A stretch of 64,000 nucleotides of DNA, from positions 2,294,001 to 2,358,000 of the forward strand of contig NZ_CP034073.1 in NCBI RefSeq assembly GCF_003855155.1, in the 5' to 3' direction. A program made the translations under genes and the position numbers. This document shows positions 1 to 9,881 of this stretch, one piece after another. The notes below the pieces were generated by a model. It was not told the DNA's origin. It saw only the letters and a program-made list of their open reading frames with translations, and did not search any database. The DNA comes from Shewanella psychromarinicola (lineage in GTDB: Bacteria; Pseudomonadota; Gammaproteobacteria; Enterobacterales; Shewanellaceae). The first letter of the stretch is position 1. Every line of letters starts with the position of its first letter.

Positions 1-998
1 TTGTCTAATAGTGCAGAACCAACACCAGTGAAAAAGTTAGAAATACTAGGGTTATACATACCATAGACTTCGGTTAATAAATTAAGGGTGCCAATCTCTT
101 TAAGCATACCGACGAGTAACAAGATACCTAAGAAGAACAATAGGGTGTCGAATTCAACCTGACGAATATACTCTAATACTTGCACTTCTTCCGTGTTGCT
201 TTTATTGGTGCGCCCGACTAAGAACATCACTGATAAGCCGAATAAAAAGGTTAATACTGGGGGAATGCCAAACAATACGTTAAGTACCATGGTCAAGACG
301 ATGGTCGTGAAGAAAATCACCCCGATGACAATATCAACCGTATTGTAATTTTGCTCAATCGGAGTGGTGCTAACATGTCCTTCCGCTTTGAGTGAAAACA
401 ATATTGCTAGGATCATGACGCTAACACTTGCGGGAATAAACAAGATTAGTAATTCAGAAATATGCACTTTACCCGCAAGGAAAATCATCAAGGTCGTCAC
501 ATCACCCGTGATTAATGCCACCCCACCGGAGTTGACAGCAAAAATAATTAACACCGCCATGCGGCGACGCATTTGCTTGTCTAAATTAAAGGTTGTCAGT
601 AACCCCAATGACACCAATGTGGCAGTAACGTTGTCACAAAAAGTCGATAATACTAATGAAAATAATCCTACCTGCATCATCAACATTCTCACTGAGACTT
701 GCTGCGGAAATATTTTCTGTACCAGTACTTGGATCATGCCTTTAGCATTAAGGTAGGCAACAAAGGTCATTGTTGACATTAAAAACAACCATAATGTGGC
801 AATTTCTAATAAATTTTCATTGAGATTTTCACCCACGAGTTTACTTTTCTCTGGGCTCCCAGAGGCAATGAACAAGGTGATCCAAGCAATGCAGCCAAGG
901 AACAGGGTGGTTTTTGCTTTGTTAATATGGGTAACTTCTTCGAACACGATACTGAGTAACGCAAGCACCGCAAGTGAGATAAGAAAGGTATGTAGCAT
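1..998 (-). CDS. nhaD: Na+/H+ antiporter NhaD, C-terminus cut by window edge
   Basis: This is an inner-membrane sodium:proton antiporter of the NhaD/ion-transporter superfamily, expected to expel Na+ in exchange for protons. Reading the minus strand from an ATG at 998 gives an open frame of about 332 codons that runs off the left edge. The translation is almost entirely hydrophobic segments. It includes a polar intramembrane stretch FCDNVTATL and a glycine/threonine-rich GVALITGDVTTL segment, both typical of this family. It begins MLHTFLISLAVLALL with no separate signal peptide. The C-terminal part is not visible, so completeness cannot be judged. A second sodium antiporter gene, nhaA, lies at 49.4 kb, which fits a marine lifestyle. 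Shorter frames on the plus strand here are antisense shadows. Confidence 0.85.
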   Translation of the reverse strand, partial: MLHTFLISLAVLALLSIVFEEVTHINKAKTTLFLGCIAWITLFIASGSPEKSKLVGENLNENLLEIATLWLFLMSTMTFVAYLNAKGMIQVLVQKIFPQQVSVRMLMMQVGLFSLVLSTFCDNVTATLVSLGLLTTFNLDKQMRRRMAVLIIFAVNSGGVALITGDVTTLMIFLAGKVHISELLILFIPASVSVMILAILFSLKAEGHVSTTPIEQNYNTVDIVIGVIFFTTIVLTMVLNVLFGIPPVLTFLFGLSVMFLVGRTNKSNTEEVQVLEYIRQVEFDTLLFFLGILLLVGMLKEIGTLNLLTEVYGMYNPSISNFFTGVGSALLD

Positions 999-1569
999 GA
1001 CTGCAATTCCAACTTTGTGTTGTAGGTAATCAACATCATTACCCTGAATTTTTGCTAACCTAATTCAGTCCCTAATTTTAAGGTTAAATTAAGCTTTTGT
1101 TTGGCGGGCCGATCACATCACATAACGAGCGATTTCGCAACTTAGATCACATTTATTTTGCGGGTAATAGACCAAAGTAGCGCATTGAAAAATGGATATA
1201 TTTGCGCTTTAACGCCCAATTGGGCCATTTACTATTGTTCTGATAGTGAGCATGAGCCAACGTTTGGTTATTGTGATGGATGTAGGGTAAGTCATCTGTC
1301 GATAAACGAGTTGTTTATTTGGTTAATCAAAGACCCTCTTTAATTATTAATGAGTCACTAATAAGGCGTCATTAATGGGTCATTTTAACTATGGGAGGTA
1401 GATTACGAACACTATGCTTGTTTGTTTATTTATGAGTGTATTTAACACAGCACAAGCATATGACTAAGAGGTGAGAGATTAATGCGGACGTTGAAGCAAA
1501 TAAAAAGGGATAAACAGCTTAGCTGCTTATCCCTTTTTTATCACGGCTTGTTAGCGGTGATAGATAGAC
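999..1569. other. Gene-free interval between nhaD and hemL
   Basis: This stretch separates the start of nhaD from the end of hemL. It is AT-rich. A 61-codon frame at 1158-1343 has no recognisable domain and no good ribosome site, so it is not called. The only structure I can support is the hairpin at 1502-1539, annotated separately. The nhaD promoter presumably lies in the first 150 bases, but no clear -35/-10 pair is visible. Confidence 0.5.
1502..1539 (-). terminator. Rho-independent terminator downstream of hemL
   Basis: An inverted repeat pairs AAAAAGGGATAA with TTATCCCTTTTT around an inner CAGC/GCTG stem and a TTA loop, with one internal mismatch. It lies about 30 bases past the hemL stop. 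On the minus strand the stem is followed by a T run, as expected for intrinsic termination. The A run on the other side makes it potentially bidirectional. Confidence 0.8.
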
Positions 1570-2856
1570 TTATTTCATTGCGGCAAAAATACGATCAACG
1601 GCGGCTAAAGTATACTCAATCTCAGCGTCGCCGTGAGCCATTGACATAAAGCCCGCTTCATATGCACTTGGCGCCAAGTAAATACCTTCATCTAGCATGG
1701 CATGATAGAAATGACGGAAGTGTTCCATGTTGCATTTTGTTACTTGAGCAAACGACGTCATTGGCGCTTTGTCTTCAGTAAAGAATAAACCAAACATGCC
1801 GCCCACATAAGTGATGTTTAATGGAATACCGTGTTTATCTGCTGCGGCTTTAATACCTTCTGCTACACGTTTAGTTTTGTCTGCAAGCGCGTCATACAAA
1901 CCGGGTTCACACAAGGCATCCATTTGGGCTAAACCTGCTGTCATCGCAATCGGGTTACCAGACAAAGTACCTGCTTGATAAACTGGGCCTGTCGGTGCAA
2001 TAAACTGCATGACATCTTTACGGCCACCAAAAGCGCCTACGGGCATGCCGCCGCCAATCACTTTACCTAGTGTGGTCAAGTCTGGTGTAACGCCATAATG
2101 GCCCTGTGCGCCACTCATAGACACGCGAAAACCGGTCATTACTTCATCAATAACCAGTAACGCTCCGAATTCATCACAAATAGCACGTAAGCCTTGTAAA
2201 AATCCTTCAACCGGTGGAATGCAGTTCATGTTGCCGGCAACAGGCTCAAGGATGATACAAGCGATACTTTCTGGATTCTGTTCAAATATAGCGCGGACAG
2301 AATCAAGGTCGTTATAGGTAGCGGTTAATGTGTGCTTAGCAAAATCTTCTGGAATACCAGGAGAGCTTGGTTGCCCTAACGTTAATGCTCCAGAACCTGC
2401 TTTTACTAATAAGCAGTCAGCATGGCCGTGGTAGCAACCTTCAAATTTTAAAATATTGTCACGGTTAGTAAAGCCACGTGCTAAACGAATTGCACTCATA
2501 GTGGCTTCAGTACCAGAACTGACCATACGAACTTGTTCTATTGATGGCACCATAGAAATGACTTTTTCAGCCATTTTGACTTCAAGTTCAGTCGGCGCGC
2601 CAAATGATAGGCCATTTTCGACAGCGGCTAAAACCGCTTGGCGGATTTTAGGATGGTTATGGCCTAAAATCATTGGTCCCCATGAACCGACATAGTCGAT
2701 ATACTTTTTACCATCGGCATCAAAAATATAAGCGCCATCAGCTTTTTCAATGAACAAAGGTGAACCACCCACACCATTAAAAGCTCGTACAGGTGAGTTA
2801 ACGCCACCAGGAATGGTTTTTTTAGCCTGTTCAAATAAAACTTCGGAACGGGTCAT
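1570..2856 (-). CDS. hemL: Glutamate-1-semialdehyde 2,1-aminomutase
   Basis: This PLP enzyme converts glutamate-1-semialdehyde to 5-aminolevulinate, the tetrapyrrole precursor, in the cytoplasm. The 428-residue length is normal for the family. The PLP-binding region [11 protein letters not shown] (residues 234-244) is followed by [10 protein letters not shown], where K265 is the expected Schiff-base lysine. The N-terminal [16 protein letters not shown] and the [15 protein letters not shown] segment (113-127) are also characteristic. pyrB lies 26 bases upstream on the same strand, so the two may share a transcript even though their pathways differ. A strong terminator follows the gene. Confidence 0.97.
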   Translation of the reverse strand: MTRSEVLFEQAKKTIPGGVNSPVRAFNGVGGSPLFIEKADGAYIFDADGKKYIDYVGSWGPMILGHNHPKIRQAVLAAVENGLSFGAPTELEVKMAEKVISMVPSIEQVRMVSSGTEATMSAIRLARGFTNRDNILKFEGCYHGHADCLLVKAGSGALTLGQPSSPGIPEDFAKHTLTATYNDLDSVRAIFEQNPESIACIILEPVAGNMNCIPPVEGFLQGLRAICDEFGALLVIDEVMTGFRVSMSGAQGHYGVTPDLTTLGKVIGGGMPVGAFGGRKDVMQFIAPTGPVYQAGTLSGNPIAMTAGLAQMDALCEPGLYDALADKTKRVAEGIKAAADKHGIPLNITYVGGMFGLFFTEDKAPMTSFAQVTKCNMEHFRHFYHAMLDEGIYLAPSAYEAGFMSMAHGDAEIEYTLAAVDRIFAAMK

Positions 2857-2882
2857 GTCTAATCCTTAATATTGTGTGCCAA

Positions 2883-3902
2883 TTATCTATCGGCTTTACG
2901 TGAATACCAGTTTACTGGGCACTCATACTTGTCGAGTTGGTTTTCAACCCCAAGTGTTAATGCAAAAAGTGCCATGCGTATAAGTAAGCCGTTGTCGGCT
3001 TGTCTGAAAATAGCCAAACTTGGATGGCTGTTTAAATCATTGTCGAGTTCATTTGCTTGTGCGCGTGAGTCACGAGGTAATGGATGCATAATCACCGTAT
3101 TTGATTTGCAATGCTGCGTATAAATATTGTGATTTAAGCGGAACTTACCGCGGTACTTATTGGCTTCTTCCTGTGAAGGAAAACGCTCTTCTTGAATGCG
3201 AGTCAGATACAAAATATCTGCTTGGTGCAAATTATCTTCAAGTTGTTCGGTTATTGTGATCTTATGGCCAGCATTTTCAATGTCGGCGATCACATAGTCA
3301 GGCATTGCTAGTTCACTTGGTGAGATCAATGTGAACTTAATGTCTTTATGCATGCAAAGTAAGCGTGATAGTGAATGTACTGTGCGGCCATATTTCAAAT
3401 CACCCACCATCGCGATATGCATCCCGTCGATACTCATACCGGTTTGGCTTAGCTCTTTTTTGATGGTAAATAAATCGAGTAATGCTTGAGTTGGGTGTTC
3501 ATTGGGACCATCGCCACCATTGATCACTGGCACGCGGCTGCCTTCGGCAAATTCTTTGACTGAGTATGCGTCGGGGTGACGCATGGCAATCACATCTGAG
3601 TAAGTTGATAGCACTCTAGCCGTGTCATACAAGGACTCACCTTTTGATAATGACGATGATGCCATTCCAGTCGTTTCTCGGACATGTCCGCCAAGCAAGT
3701 TGAAGGCACAGCCGAAGCTAACACGGGTCCGGGTGCTGGGTTCAAAAAACAGATTGCCTAAAATAGCACCGTCTAATACTTTGGTGCGTTTTTCACGCAA
3801 AGCATAAGGGGTCATTTTGTTCGCGACGTTAAAAATAGTGTCAATTGAATCCAGATCTAACTGGTTTACTGAAAGGATGTGTGAACCTTCGAACTGCGTC
3901 AT
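2883..3902 (-). CDS. pyrB: Aspartate carbamoyltransferase, catalytic chain
   Basis: This enzyme condenses carbamoyl phosphate with aspartate, the committed step of pyrimidine synthesis. The carbamoyl-phosphate site FFEPSTRTR (STRTR at residues 56-60), the GDGPNEHPTQALLDLF segment and HPLPR are all present. GDG-N-HPTQ favours aspartate over ornithine as substrate. I place the start at the ATG beginning MTQFEGSH; a GTG 36 bases further upstream would add 12 residues with no clear family match. The 339-residue product is longer than the E. coli catalytic chain (about 310). No pyrI regulatory-chain gene lies next to it, so its assembly and allostery cannot be inferred from this locus. Confidence 0.93.
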   Translation of the reverse strand: MTQFEGSHILSVNQLDLDSIDTIFNVANKMTPYALREKRTKVLDGAILGNLFFEPSTRTRVSFGCAFNLLGGHVRETTGMASSSLSKGESLYDTARVLSTYSDVIAMRHPDAYSVKEFAEGSRVPVINGGDGPNEHPTQALLDLFTIKKELSQTGMSIDGMHIAMVGDLKYGRTVHSLSRLLCMHKDIKFTLISPSELAMPDYVIADIENAGHKITITEQLEDNLHQADILYLTRIQEERFPSQEEANKYRGKFRLNHNIYTQHCKSNTVIMHPLPRDSRAQANELDNDLNSHPSLAIFRQADNGLLIRMALFALTLGVENQLDKYECPVNWYSRKADR

Positions 3903-4406
3903 CAGCCTGATTTCCAAAGTTTGGGGCAAAATATTCACCAGAACAGCATGCTATTTTACCATATTATTATATAGGGTTTTATAGAGTTTTGTGTAGGGTG
4001 GCTGAGGCAAAATTGTAGCAGAAAATAACCGCTAGATAAATATAATAACCGTGCTGAACTTAGAGATTCACTTGCTGCTATAAAGAACATTGTAAGGACT
4101 TTAGCCTGTGCGTTAACTCCGCTCACTCATAGGCTTTGTTATTGATTTCGCAGCGAATGAGCTTCACGATCTATGAAATGTTAAGTTAACCTTCACCCTA
4201 GCTCGGGATAATAAACGCTTATTCAAGCGCTCTTTGTGCCGCTATCTACTGGGTATTGCCTGTAATAGACACGCAATTGAAGCGTTAAAGTACCTTGTTA
4301 ACAAATATGCCTGACTTGAAATAGACTGATTTCTATCATTTTATTCCATTGCTTTATTGCATCGCATATAGCAAGTAGAGGATAAACACGCTAATCGAGT
4401 ATGAGT
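3903..4406. other. Gene-free interval between pyrB and the ClC gene
   Basis: About 500 bases with no open frame of any promise on either strand. I see no hairpin with a T tract for the end of the upstream ClC transcript, no repeat matching other parts of the window and no RNA gene. The pyrB promoter should lie in the first 100 bases, which are AT-rich. Confidence 0.45.
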
Positions 4407-6131
4407 TTATATTTGCCCAGAACGAATTTCTTGCAATAAATTTGTCCAACTGATCACCCCAACGACGTGTTGATTATCACTGCGGTAGATATACACTTCA
4501 CCTGTACGTTTAGGGGCCAATGCTTCATAGGCTTCATTTAAGGTGGCGCTGTCGGGCAATCCTAGCATTGGTTGGCGTGACAGTGTGGTTGTGTCTTCAG
4601 CTGATTGAATTTCAAGGCGGAGCATTTCGATGACGCCCTTTGCATTACGCACCAGGACAGGCCGACCCGCTGCACGTTTGAGTACTTCAAGCAGCAGTTC
4701 GTCATCATCGTTAACAATGACGAAGCGTTTATTCATTAACACCCTAACGCCTTTCTGTTGCAGTCCTTGATTCAGTGGTGCAACCTTGTAACCAAGCTCC
4801 ATAATATCGAGTTGCTTTAAAAGCATCGAGTTGGTGTTAAAACCTTGGTATGCCACCAAATATGCCGGAATGGTAACAAACATGGCCGGTAAAATAATCG
4901 AGGCATCGTTGGTTAATTCAAGTAGCGCAACTAACGCAGCCAATGGCGCACTTAAGCAAACTCCCATCATGGCTGTCATGCCGATCACAGTATATAAACC
5001 AATATAAGGCGCAACTGATGGAAACAGTAAACTAATGATTAACGCTAATATCGCCCCGATTAATGCGCCAATACCATAGAGTGGACCGATAAGTCCGCCA
5101 GGAACCCCAAAGCCAATGGCGGCGACGGTGGCCAGCATTTTTGCTAATAACAGTGCGATTAAAAACAATAGGCTAGGATGTTCACTAATGGCTTCAGTAA
5201 TGGCTAAATCACCAGAACCTAAAGCTTGTGGCATGACTAATCCCACCACCGTAGTGATGGCTCCAGCTATAAGCAGTCGATAAAGTAATGGCCAGTGCTG
5301 GCCAGTCGCGGTGACTTTGACGAGTGAAAAATTAAACAATGCAGCGGCACAGCCCAAAACTATGCCGCCAATTAACAAAATGGGATAGTGATCGAGTGGA
5401 ATATGGATCACATTGATCAAGTCGTATTCGTGAATATTACCAAACACCAGTTGACTGGAGACGGCGCCGCAAATAGCGGAGATCATGATGGGGAAGAAAT
5501 AGTGGATTTTGTATTCTCGAACAATGACTTCAAATACAAATAATACTGCCGCAAGTGGAGCATTGAAGATGGCCGCTATGCCGGCGGCGATTCCACTGGC
5601 GCACATAATGCGCACGCTATTATCTGGCAGCGAAAACTTCTCTGCTAGAACACTGGCGCTCACAGCGCCTAAGTGAATTGCCGGACCTTCTTTTCCGACA
5701 GAGAAATTGGTCATCAAGGCCATTAATGCTTGAAAAAACTGCCCTGGGGCAGACTGAAGCGGTACTTTACCGTAGTGCAGTTTAAATCGGTGCAATACGT
5801 AAGCAATTCCCATGCGTTGATAACGTTTGGACCCCAGTAGTGACAACAGCCAAATCAGTAATGCGCCGAGTATAGGTAAGTATGAACGCCAATCATAAAA
5901 AGTTGTGCCAATGTCTATGGCATCTGAATGCAGATATTGTTCTGCCCACACTAAGCTTAGGCGGAATAAGATAATCACCAATGAGGCTATGATGGCAAAC
6001 AGCAATGCGAGGGCACAAAGTTGCACACTAATTTTGGCCTGAGATAATTTATCTCTAAATTCGTTATGCAGATATTTGCGCGTAGCGCGTTTGGCGTGAA
6101 TAATAGCGGCTTTATTTATCTTAAATTGCAC
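4407..6131 (-). CDS. ClC-family chloride channel or transporter with C-terminal CBS region
   Basis: This 574-residue inner-membrane protein has the ClC fold and should move Cl- or a related anion. The gating-glutamate motif GKEGP puts the external glutamate at E148. The third anion motif reads GVPGGLIGP. About 120 soluble residues after the last membrane segment look like a CBS pair. Two key positions differ from E. coli ClcA. The GSGIP motif reads RMGIA. By gap-free alignment around NAPLAAVLF, the internal proton glutamate (E203 in E. coli) is V202. Valine there is known from eukaryotic ClC channels, so the protein may be uncoupled from protons, but other exchangers also lack this glutamate. 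The gene stands alone. Confidence 0.88.
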   Translation of the reverse strand: MQFKINKAAIIHAKRATRKYLHNEFRDKLSQAKISVQLCALALLFAIIASLVIILFRLSLVWAEQYLHSDAIDIGTTFYDWRSYLPILGALLIWLLSLLGSKRYQRMGIAYVLHRFKLHYGKVPLQSAPGQFFQALMALMTNFSVGKEGPAIHLGAVSASVLAEKFSLPDNSVRIMCASGIAAGIAAIFNAPLAAVLFVFEVIVREYKIHYFFPIMISAICGAVSSQLVFGNIHEYDLINVIHIPLDHYPILLIGGIVLGCAAALFNFSLVKVTATGQHWPLLYRLLIAGAITTVVGLVMPQALGSGDLAITEAISEHPSLLFLIALLLAKMLATVAAIGFGVPGGLIGPLYGIGALIGAILALIISLLFPSVAPYIGLYTVIGMTAMMGVCLSAPLAALVALLELTNDASIILPAMFVTIPAYLVAYQGFNTNSMLLKQLDIMELGYKVAPLNQGLQQKGVRVLMNKRFVIVNDDDELLLEVLKRAAGRPVLVRNAKGVIEMLRLEIQSAEDTTTLSRQPMLGLPDSATLNEAYEALAPKRTGEVYIYRSDNQHVVGVISWTNLLQEIRSGQI

Positions 6132-6444
6132 AGTTTGACTCTAGGGTCTGTTTATCTTTGAGGGTTATATATTGCAATTGTTTATTGATCTTTGGGAAGC
6201 GTACTTGTGTCATGCTATTACTCTCCATCAATAAGCGTTGAGTCAGTGCTAAAGGACAACAAACGTTGGCGGAAATTTCACTTGCAGCATCCTGGGCTGG
6301 ACAATAAAAGTAAGATCACTATCACCTGTGGAGCCATATTAAACATATATGATTGACACAAAAGTTTTGCTTGATAGATGAAATAAGCCTAAGGCGAAGA
6401 AGCATTAGCAAGCATACTGTATTTTATTAGAAGGTTGTAACTTA
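6132..6444. other. Divergent intergenic region, ClC gene and membrane protein
   Basis: This interval of 313 bases separates two divergent genes and should contain both promoters. No operator, repeat or RNA structure stands out. An AAGG ribosome-binding element lies shortly before the ATG at 6445. Confidence 0.4.
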
Positions 6445-7218
6445 ATGTTAAATTATCACCGTTGGTTGGACAGACTGCAAGTTTTAGGACGTAAAAATCG
6501 GACATCGAGCATATACTTGATTAGTTTAATGCTAGTGTGCTTTTTACTGGGGGCGATAAGCTTTAATTTATGGCTTTCTTTTGCGCCAGAGGCAACACCC
6601 AATAGCGTTAGCGGTAAGCGTAAATTATTGCAAGAACTCGACACACAAGCACAAGCGCTTGCCAGTCGGAATTTAGCATTAAGTATTGCAGAAAATGCCA
6701 ATAAAGAAATGCAACAGATGTTTAGTCGTCAATTAACTGAGCAAAAAGCGTTAGAAAAAGAATTAGCGTTTTATCGCAGCGTCATGGTGACGGATGCTGA
6801 TGTTGAAGGCGTGGCGATTCATGGGGTGGAAATGTCCCAAGGGGTGCTGCCAGAACAATATCAATTACGATTAATTCTAACCCAGTTGCAAAAACGCAAA
6901 ATGAAAGTTAAGGCCCGAGCTAACGTGATGTTGCTCGGTGTTCAAAATGACCACCCCGTCGAGCTATCACTAAGCAAGTTGGTGAATAATAAATTGGATT
7001 TCGAGTTTAATTATTTTCAAATTATGGATACTGATTTTGTCCTACCTGCAGGTTTTAATTTGCAAAGGATTTCCGTTAAAGTTAAGGTCTCCGCCAGCCG
7101 TGGCGTGAAAGGTGGTGAGATTGAGCAAACCTTTAATGTGCCGGAATTATTAATGGGTGAAAAAGAACTGCGGGTAATACTTGAACAAAATAGTCAGGTA
7201 AAGGATAATTCTCAGTAG
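6445..7218 (+). CDS. Single-span membrane protein with coiled coil, DUF6776-like
   Basis: No function can be assigned. The 257-residue product has a short basic cytoplasmic N-terminus and one membrane segment at about residues 24-46 (SIYLISLMLVCFLLGAISF). A charged, probably coiled-coil stretch follows at about 60-115, then a beta-rich periplasmic domain. The layout resembles proteins annotated as DUF6776 and, loosely, MSHA/PilN-like bitopic assembly proteins. It ends 20 bases before erpA on the same strand, so the two are probably co-transcribed. That neighbourhood does not by itself suggest a role in iron-sulfur assembly. Confidence 0.7.
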   Translation: MLNYHRWLDRLQVLGRKNRTSSIYLISLMLVCFLLGAISFNLWLSFAPEATPNSVSGKRKLLQELDTQAQALASRNLALSIAENANKEMQQMFSRQLTEQKALEKELAFYRSVMVTDADVEGVAIHGVEMSQGVLPEQYQLRLILTQLQKRKMKVKARANVMLLGVQNDHPVELSLSKLVNNKLDFEFNYFQIMDTDFVLPAGFNLQRISVKVKVSASRGVKGGEIEQTFNVPELLMGEKELRVILEQNSQVKDNSQ

Positions 7219-7238
7219 AATCGAAGTAAGAGGTAGTA

Positions 7239-7589
7239 ATGACTGAACATGTTGATGCAGCAATGCCGATCCAATTTACCGATGCGGCGGCGATAAAAGT
7301 AAAAGGGCTGTTGGAAGAAGAACAGAATCCTGAATTAAAGCTACGTGTGTATGTCACAGGTGGTGGTTGCTCTGGTTTTCAGTATGGATTTACATTCGAT
7401 GAAAAAGTCAACGAAGGTGATTTCACCATTGAAAAACAAGGTGTGCAATTGGTTGTTGATCCTATGAGTCTTCAGTACCTTGTTGGTGGTGAAGTGGATT
7501 ATACATCAGGTCTTGAAGGGTCACGTTTTTTCGTTAAAAACCCTAATGCCACCACCACATGTGGTTGTGGGGCGAGTTTCTCGGTGTAA
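7239..7589 (+). CDS. erpA: Iron-sulfur cluster insertion protein ErpA
   Basis: This A-type carrier receives Fe-S clusters from the Isc/Suf scaffold and passes them to apo-targets such as the isoprenoid enzymes IspG/IspH. The 116-residue length is typical. The three invariant cysteines are present: C44 in GGGCSGF, and C108 and C110 in [19 protein letters not shown] ribosome site precedes the ATG. The gene follows the DUF6776-like membrane protein closely and is followed by a strong terminator. Confidence 0.96.
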   Translation: MTEHVDAAMPIQFTDAAAIKVKGLLEEEQNPELKLRVYVTGGGCSGFQYGFTFDEKVNEGDFTIEKQGVQLVVDPMSLQYLVGGEVDYTSGLEGSRFFVKNPNATTTCGCGASFSV

Positions 7590-7597
7590 TAGATTTT

Positions 7598-7640
7598 ATT
7601 GCGACGATAACTATTGCGACGATAAATTATTGCGACGATA
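7598..7640. repeat. Short tandem repeat after erpA, period about 15 bp
   Basis: Three copies of ATTGCGACGATAA follow one another with 2-3 base spacers directly after the erpA stop. Two looser copies (ACATAGCCACAATAA, ACATAGTCACTA) follow. Slippage could change the copy number. No function is evident. Confidence 0.75.
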
Positions 7641-7691
7641 AACATAGCCACAATAAACATAGTCACTAAAAATTGAGTGTAACCCTGTAAT

Positions 7692-7717
7692 AAAAAGCCG
7701 TCTTTCGACGGCTTTTT
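7692..7717. terminator. Bidirectional terminator between erpA and convergent gene
   Basis: AAAAAGCCGTC pairs with GACGGCTTTTT across a four-base loop. Poly-A on one side and poly-T on the other allow termination both of erpA from the left and of the minus-strand gene ending at 7756. Confidence 0.88.
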
Positions 7718-7755
7718 GATTTCTGAACAATAATAATGAATTGGCTAACCTATGA

Positions 7756-8226
7756 CTAGCTGCTCATAATATTAAGATTCATCCGCGGTTTAAACCACGC
7801 CTTCACTTTAGCATTAAAGCTAATCCAAACTTGTATTATCCCCAGTGCAATCAGTACCGAGTAGATCACCCAATCGGCCACTACGGTTTGAAAGAAACCA
7901 AAATCAAACGTGGTTGGACCGGCAACTAAATTATCAGGGTCATACATAATAATTGGCAGTACGCTGTATAACAAAAGTTGCAGCACACAATAAACCCGCA
8001 GTAAGTATAAGCCGGCTTTTTGGCGCCCGATAATTGCGAGTACCATCATCAAGGTCAAAATGCATAACATTGCACTTAACTCTGATATTGAATTTACGGC
8101 CATTAATCCGCTGATGGCCGCGAGGGTATAAATGATCATTAAGCCAATTAACCGTTTAGGTAAATGTGGCTTAACAGGGATCTTGGCTTCATCAACGTGG
8201 GTTGATCCAGAGCTGATATCTGTCAT
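7756..8226 (-). CDS. Small polytopic inner-membrane protein, function unknown
   Basis: The 156-residue product has a polar N-terminal tail of about 24 residues, then about four hydrophobic segments (near 25-45, 48-68, 72-95 and 115-135) and a short basic C-terminus. The arrangement resembles DUF2569-type membrane proteins, but the match is not firm. It starts five bases after the end of the DUF2750 gene on the same strand, so the two are very likely one transcript. Confidence 0.65.
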   Translation of the reverse strand: MTDISSGSTHVDEAKIPVKPHLPKRLIGLMIIYTLAAISGLMAVNSISELSAMLCILTLMMVLAIIGRQKAGLYLLRVYCVLQLLLYSVLPIIMYDPDNLVAGPTTFDFGFFQTVVADWVIYSVLIALGIIQVWISFNAKVKAWFKPRMNLNIMSS

Positions 8227-8231
8227 TACAA

Positions 8232-8618
8232 TTAATGCTTTTGCTGTATCTTTGGTGAAACACGCTCGTTCACTTCAAACGGAGGTACCACGACACCTAA
8301 GTCTTCTTGAACCGGGAATACCGCGACAAATAAGTCATCATCTTCCATGCCGCTAACCCAACGTTCTTGAAACTCGTCTAGTGGAATGGCTAATGGTTCG
8401 CAGTCTTTCCATTCATCTACAGCCCAAAGCGTGGCCGTTTCTTCTGTTGGCCACATAGGGATGCAATCTTCATCTTCAGTGGTTAGCATCACGCAACCAT
8501 CTTGATCTTGAAGTGTCCAGATGACTTTTTCAGATTTAATTTGCTCAACCATATAATCGTAACGACCTTCTGGCGTTAGATTCATTAGTTCAGATATACT
8601 TTTGTTTTTGTTGCTCAT
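8232..8618 (-). CDS. DUF2750 family protein
   Basis: This is a small acidic soluble protein of unknown role. The pattern VIWTLQDQDGCVML, PMWPTEETATLWA and IPLDEFQERWV matches what I recall of the DUF2750 family. I start at MSNKNKSIS, which has a GAGAG element about eight bases upstream; an ATG four codons earlier is possible but lacks a ribosome site. The downstream membrane-protein gene follows after only five bases. There is no signal peptide and no cysteine motif. Confidence 0.75.
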   Translation of the reverse strand: MSNKNKSISELMNLTPEGRYDYMVEQIKSEKVIWTLQDQDGCVMLTTEDEDCIPMWPTEETATLWAVDEWKDCEPLAIPLDEFQERWVSGMEDDDLFVAVFPVQEDLGVVVPPFEVNERVSPKIQQKH

Positions 8619-8732
8619 ATTGACTCTCATCTTAAGTTACGGCTTTACTCAATTTCAAACGATTGAGCAAATTTGTGGGCATTATAACATTGAGGCCACA
8701 ATTGCAAAAGTAAACCGCCCATATTGGTGTCT

Positions 8733-9845
8733 TTATCTGGCTTTAAAACGACCACCTAACACCGCAGGGCGTGAAGCACCTGTGACGGCCGGTAAATTGG
8801 CCGGTAAATCATGGTGATGACGCATCGCTAACCACGCAAAGGCAATCCCTTCAACCCATTTAGCATCAACACCTAAGGCGCTGGTGGTATCGACTTTATA
8901 CCCCGGTACCAGAGTGGCGAGTCGTTGCATTAAGGCTTTATTTAACGCGCCACCGCCACAAACAAACAATTCACCCTTTGGTGCTAGCTTATTAATATCA
9001 TTGGCAATACTGTGACAAGTTAAATCAAGTAAGGTTGATTGAATATCTTGTTGATCTAAATGACTGTAGTCGGCGAGTTGTTGCTCAAGCCAAGCTTGAT
9101 TAAACAGCTCTTTGCCAGTGCTCTTAGGGTAGGCTAATGCGAAATAAGGGTGTAATAATAAGTGTTTGAGTAAGTCTGGATGACTGGTGCCAGAATCAGC
9201 CCAAGCGCCGCCTTCATCGAAAGATTGCCCTAGTGCTTGTTGGATAAATGCATCTATTAAGGTGTTACCTGGGCCAGTATCGAAGCCTAACACTTGGTCT
9301 TTATTGCCGGGTAAATAGGTCACATTGGCAATGCCGCCAATGTTTAAAATTACTCTTGAATGACCTGGCTGAGCAAACACTTGCTCATGAAATGCTGGCA
9401 CCAAGGGGGCTCCTTGGCCGCCAAGGGCGATATCTTTACGTCTAAAGTCAGCAATAACATCGATATTAGTTTCAATGGCAATGGTATTTGGATCGCCAAT
9501 TTGTAAAGTAAAGCCAATTTCTAAATTGGGCATGTGACGTACTGTTTGTCCGTGCGAACCAATCGCGATAACCTCAGCGGCAGTGACCGTCGTTTTGGCT
9601 AACAAGTTATTGACCGCTTGAGCGAACAGTTGGCCGACACTGCGATCGAGTCGACCTAAGCGGTTAATCTCGTCGGTTTCAGGTTGGCATAAATGCTGTA
9701 AGCCTTTTAATAAATGTTTAGGAATGGCTTCAGCATGACTGGCGATTAAGATTGGCTGCTTGGCCGAAAAATCGACCAATACGGCATCAACACTATCCAT
9801 GCTTGTGCCTGACATTAGACCGATAAAATATTCTGGCTTAGACAT
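8733..9845 (-). CDS. anmK: Anhydro-N-acetylmuramic acid kinase
   Basis: This cytoplasmic kinase phosphorylates and opens 1,6-anhydro-MurNAc recovered from cell-wall turnover, giving MurNAc-6-phosphate. The 370-residue protein has the family N-terminus [19 protein letters not shown] and the [20 protein letters not shown] and [12 protein letters not shown] motifs of the sugar-kinase/actin-like fold. It lies 36 bases downstream of an M23 murein peptidase gene on the same strand. That pairing makes functional sense, since the peptidase opens the wall and AnmK recycles fragments. Confidence 0.96.
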   Translation of the reverse strand: MSKPEYFIGLMSGTSMDSVDAVLVDFSAKQPILIASHAEAIPKHLLKGLQHLCQPETDEINRLGRLDRSVGQLFAQAVNNLLAKTTVTAAEVIAIGSHGQTVRHMPNLEIGFTLQIGDPNTIAIETNIDVIADFRRKDIALGGQGAPLVPAFHEQVFAQPGHSRVILNIGGIANVTYLPGNKDQVLGFDTGPGNTLIDAFIQQALGQSFDEGGAWADSGTSHPDLLKHLLLHPYFALAYPKSTGKELFNQAWLEQQLADYSHLDQQDIQSTLLDLTCHSIANDINKLAPKGELFVCGGGALNKALMQRLATLVPGYKVDTTSALGVDAKWVEGIAFAWLAMRHHHDLPANLPAVTGASRPAVLGGRFKAR

Positions 9846-9881
9846 GTGGTTTTTCTCTTGTAGCAGCGATCAAACAGACCA

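Noticed and set aside
364..756. 130-codon plus-strand frame opposite nhaD
   Set aside because: It is antisense to a clear NhaD coding sequence and does not look like a protein family.
806..1039. 77-codon minus-strand frame at the 5' end of nhaD
   Set aside because: It overlaps the start of nhaD in another frame and has no family resemblance; the NhaD frame explains the region.
1158..1343. 61-codon frame between nhaD and hemL
   Set aside because: No recognisable domain, no convincing ribosome site and ordinary intergenic composition.
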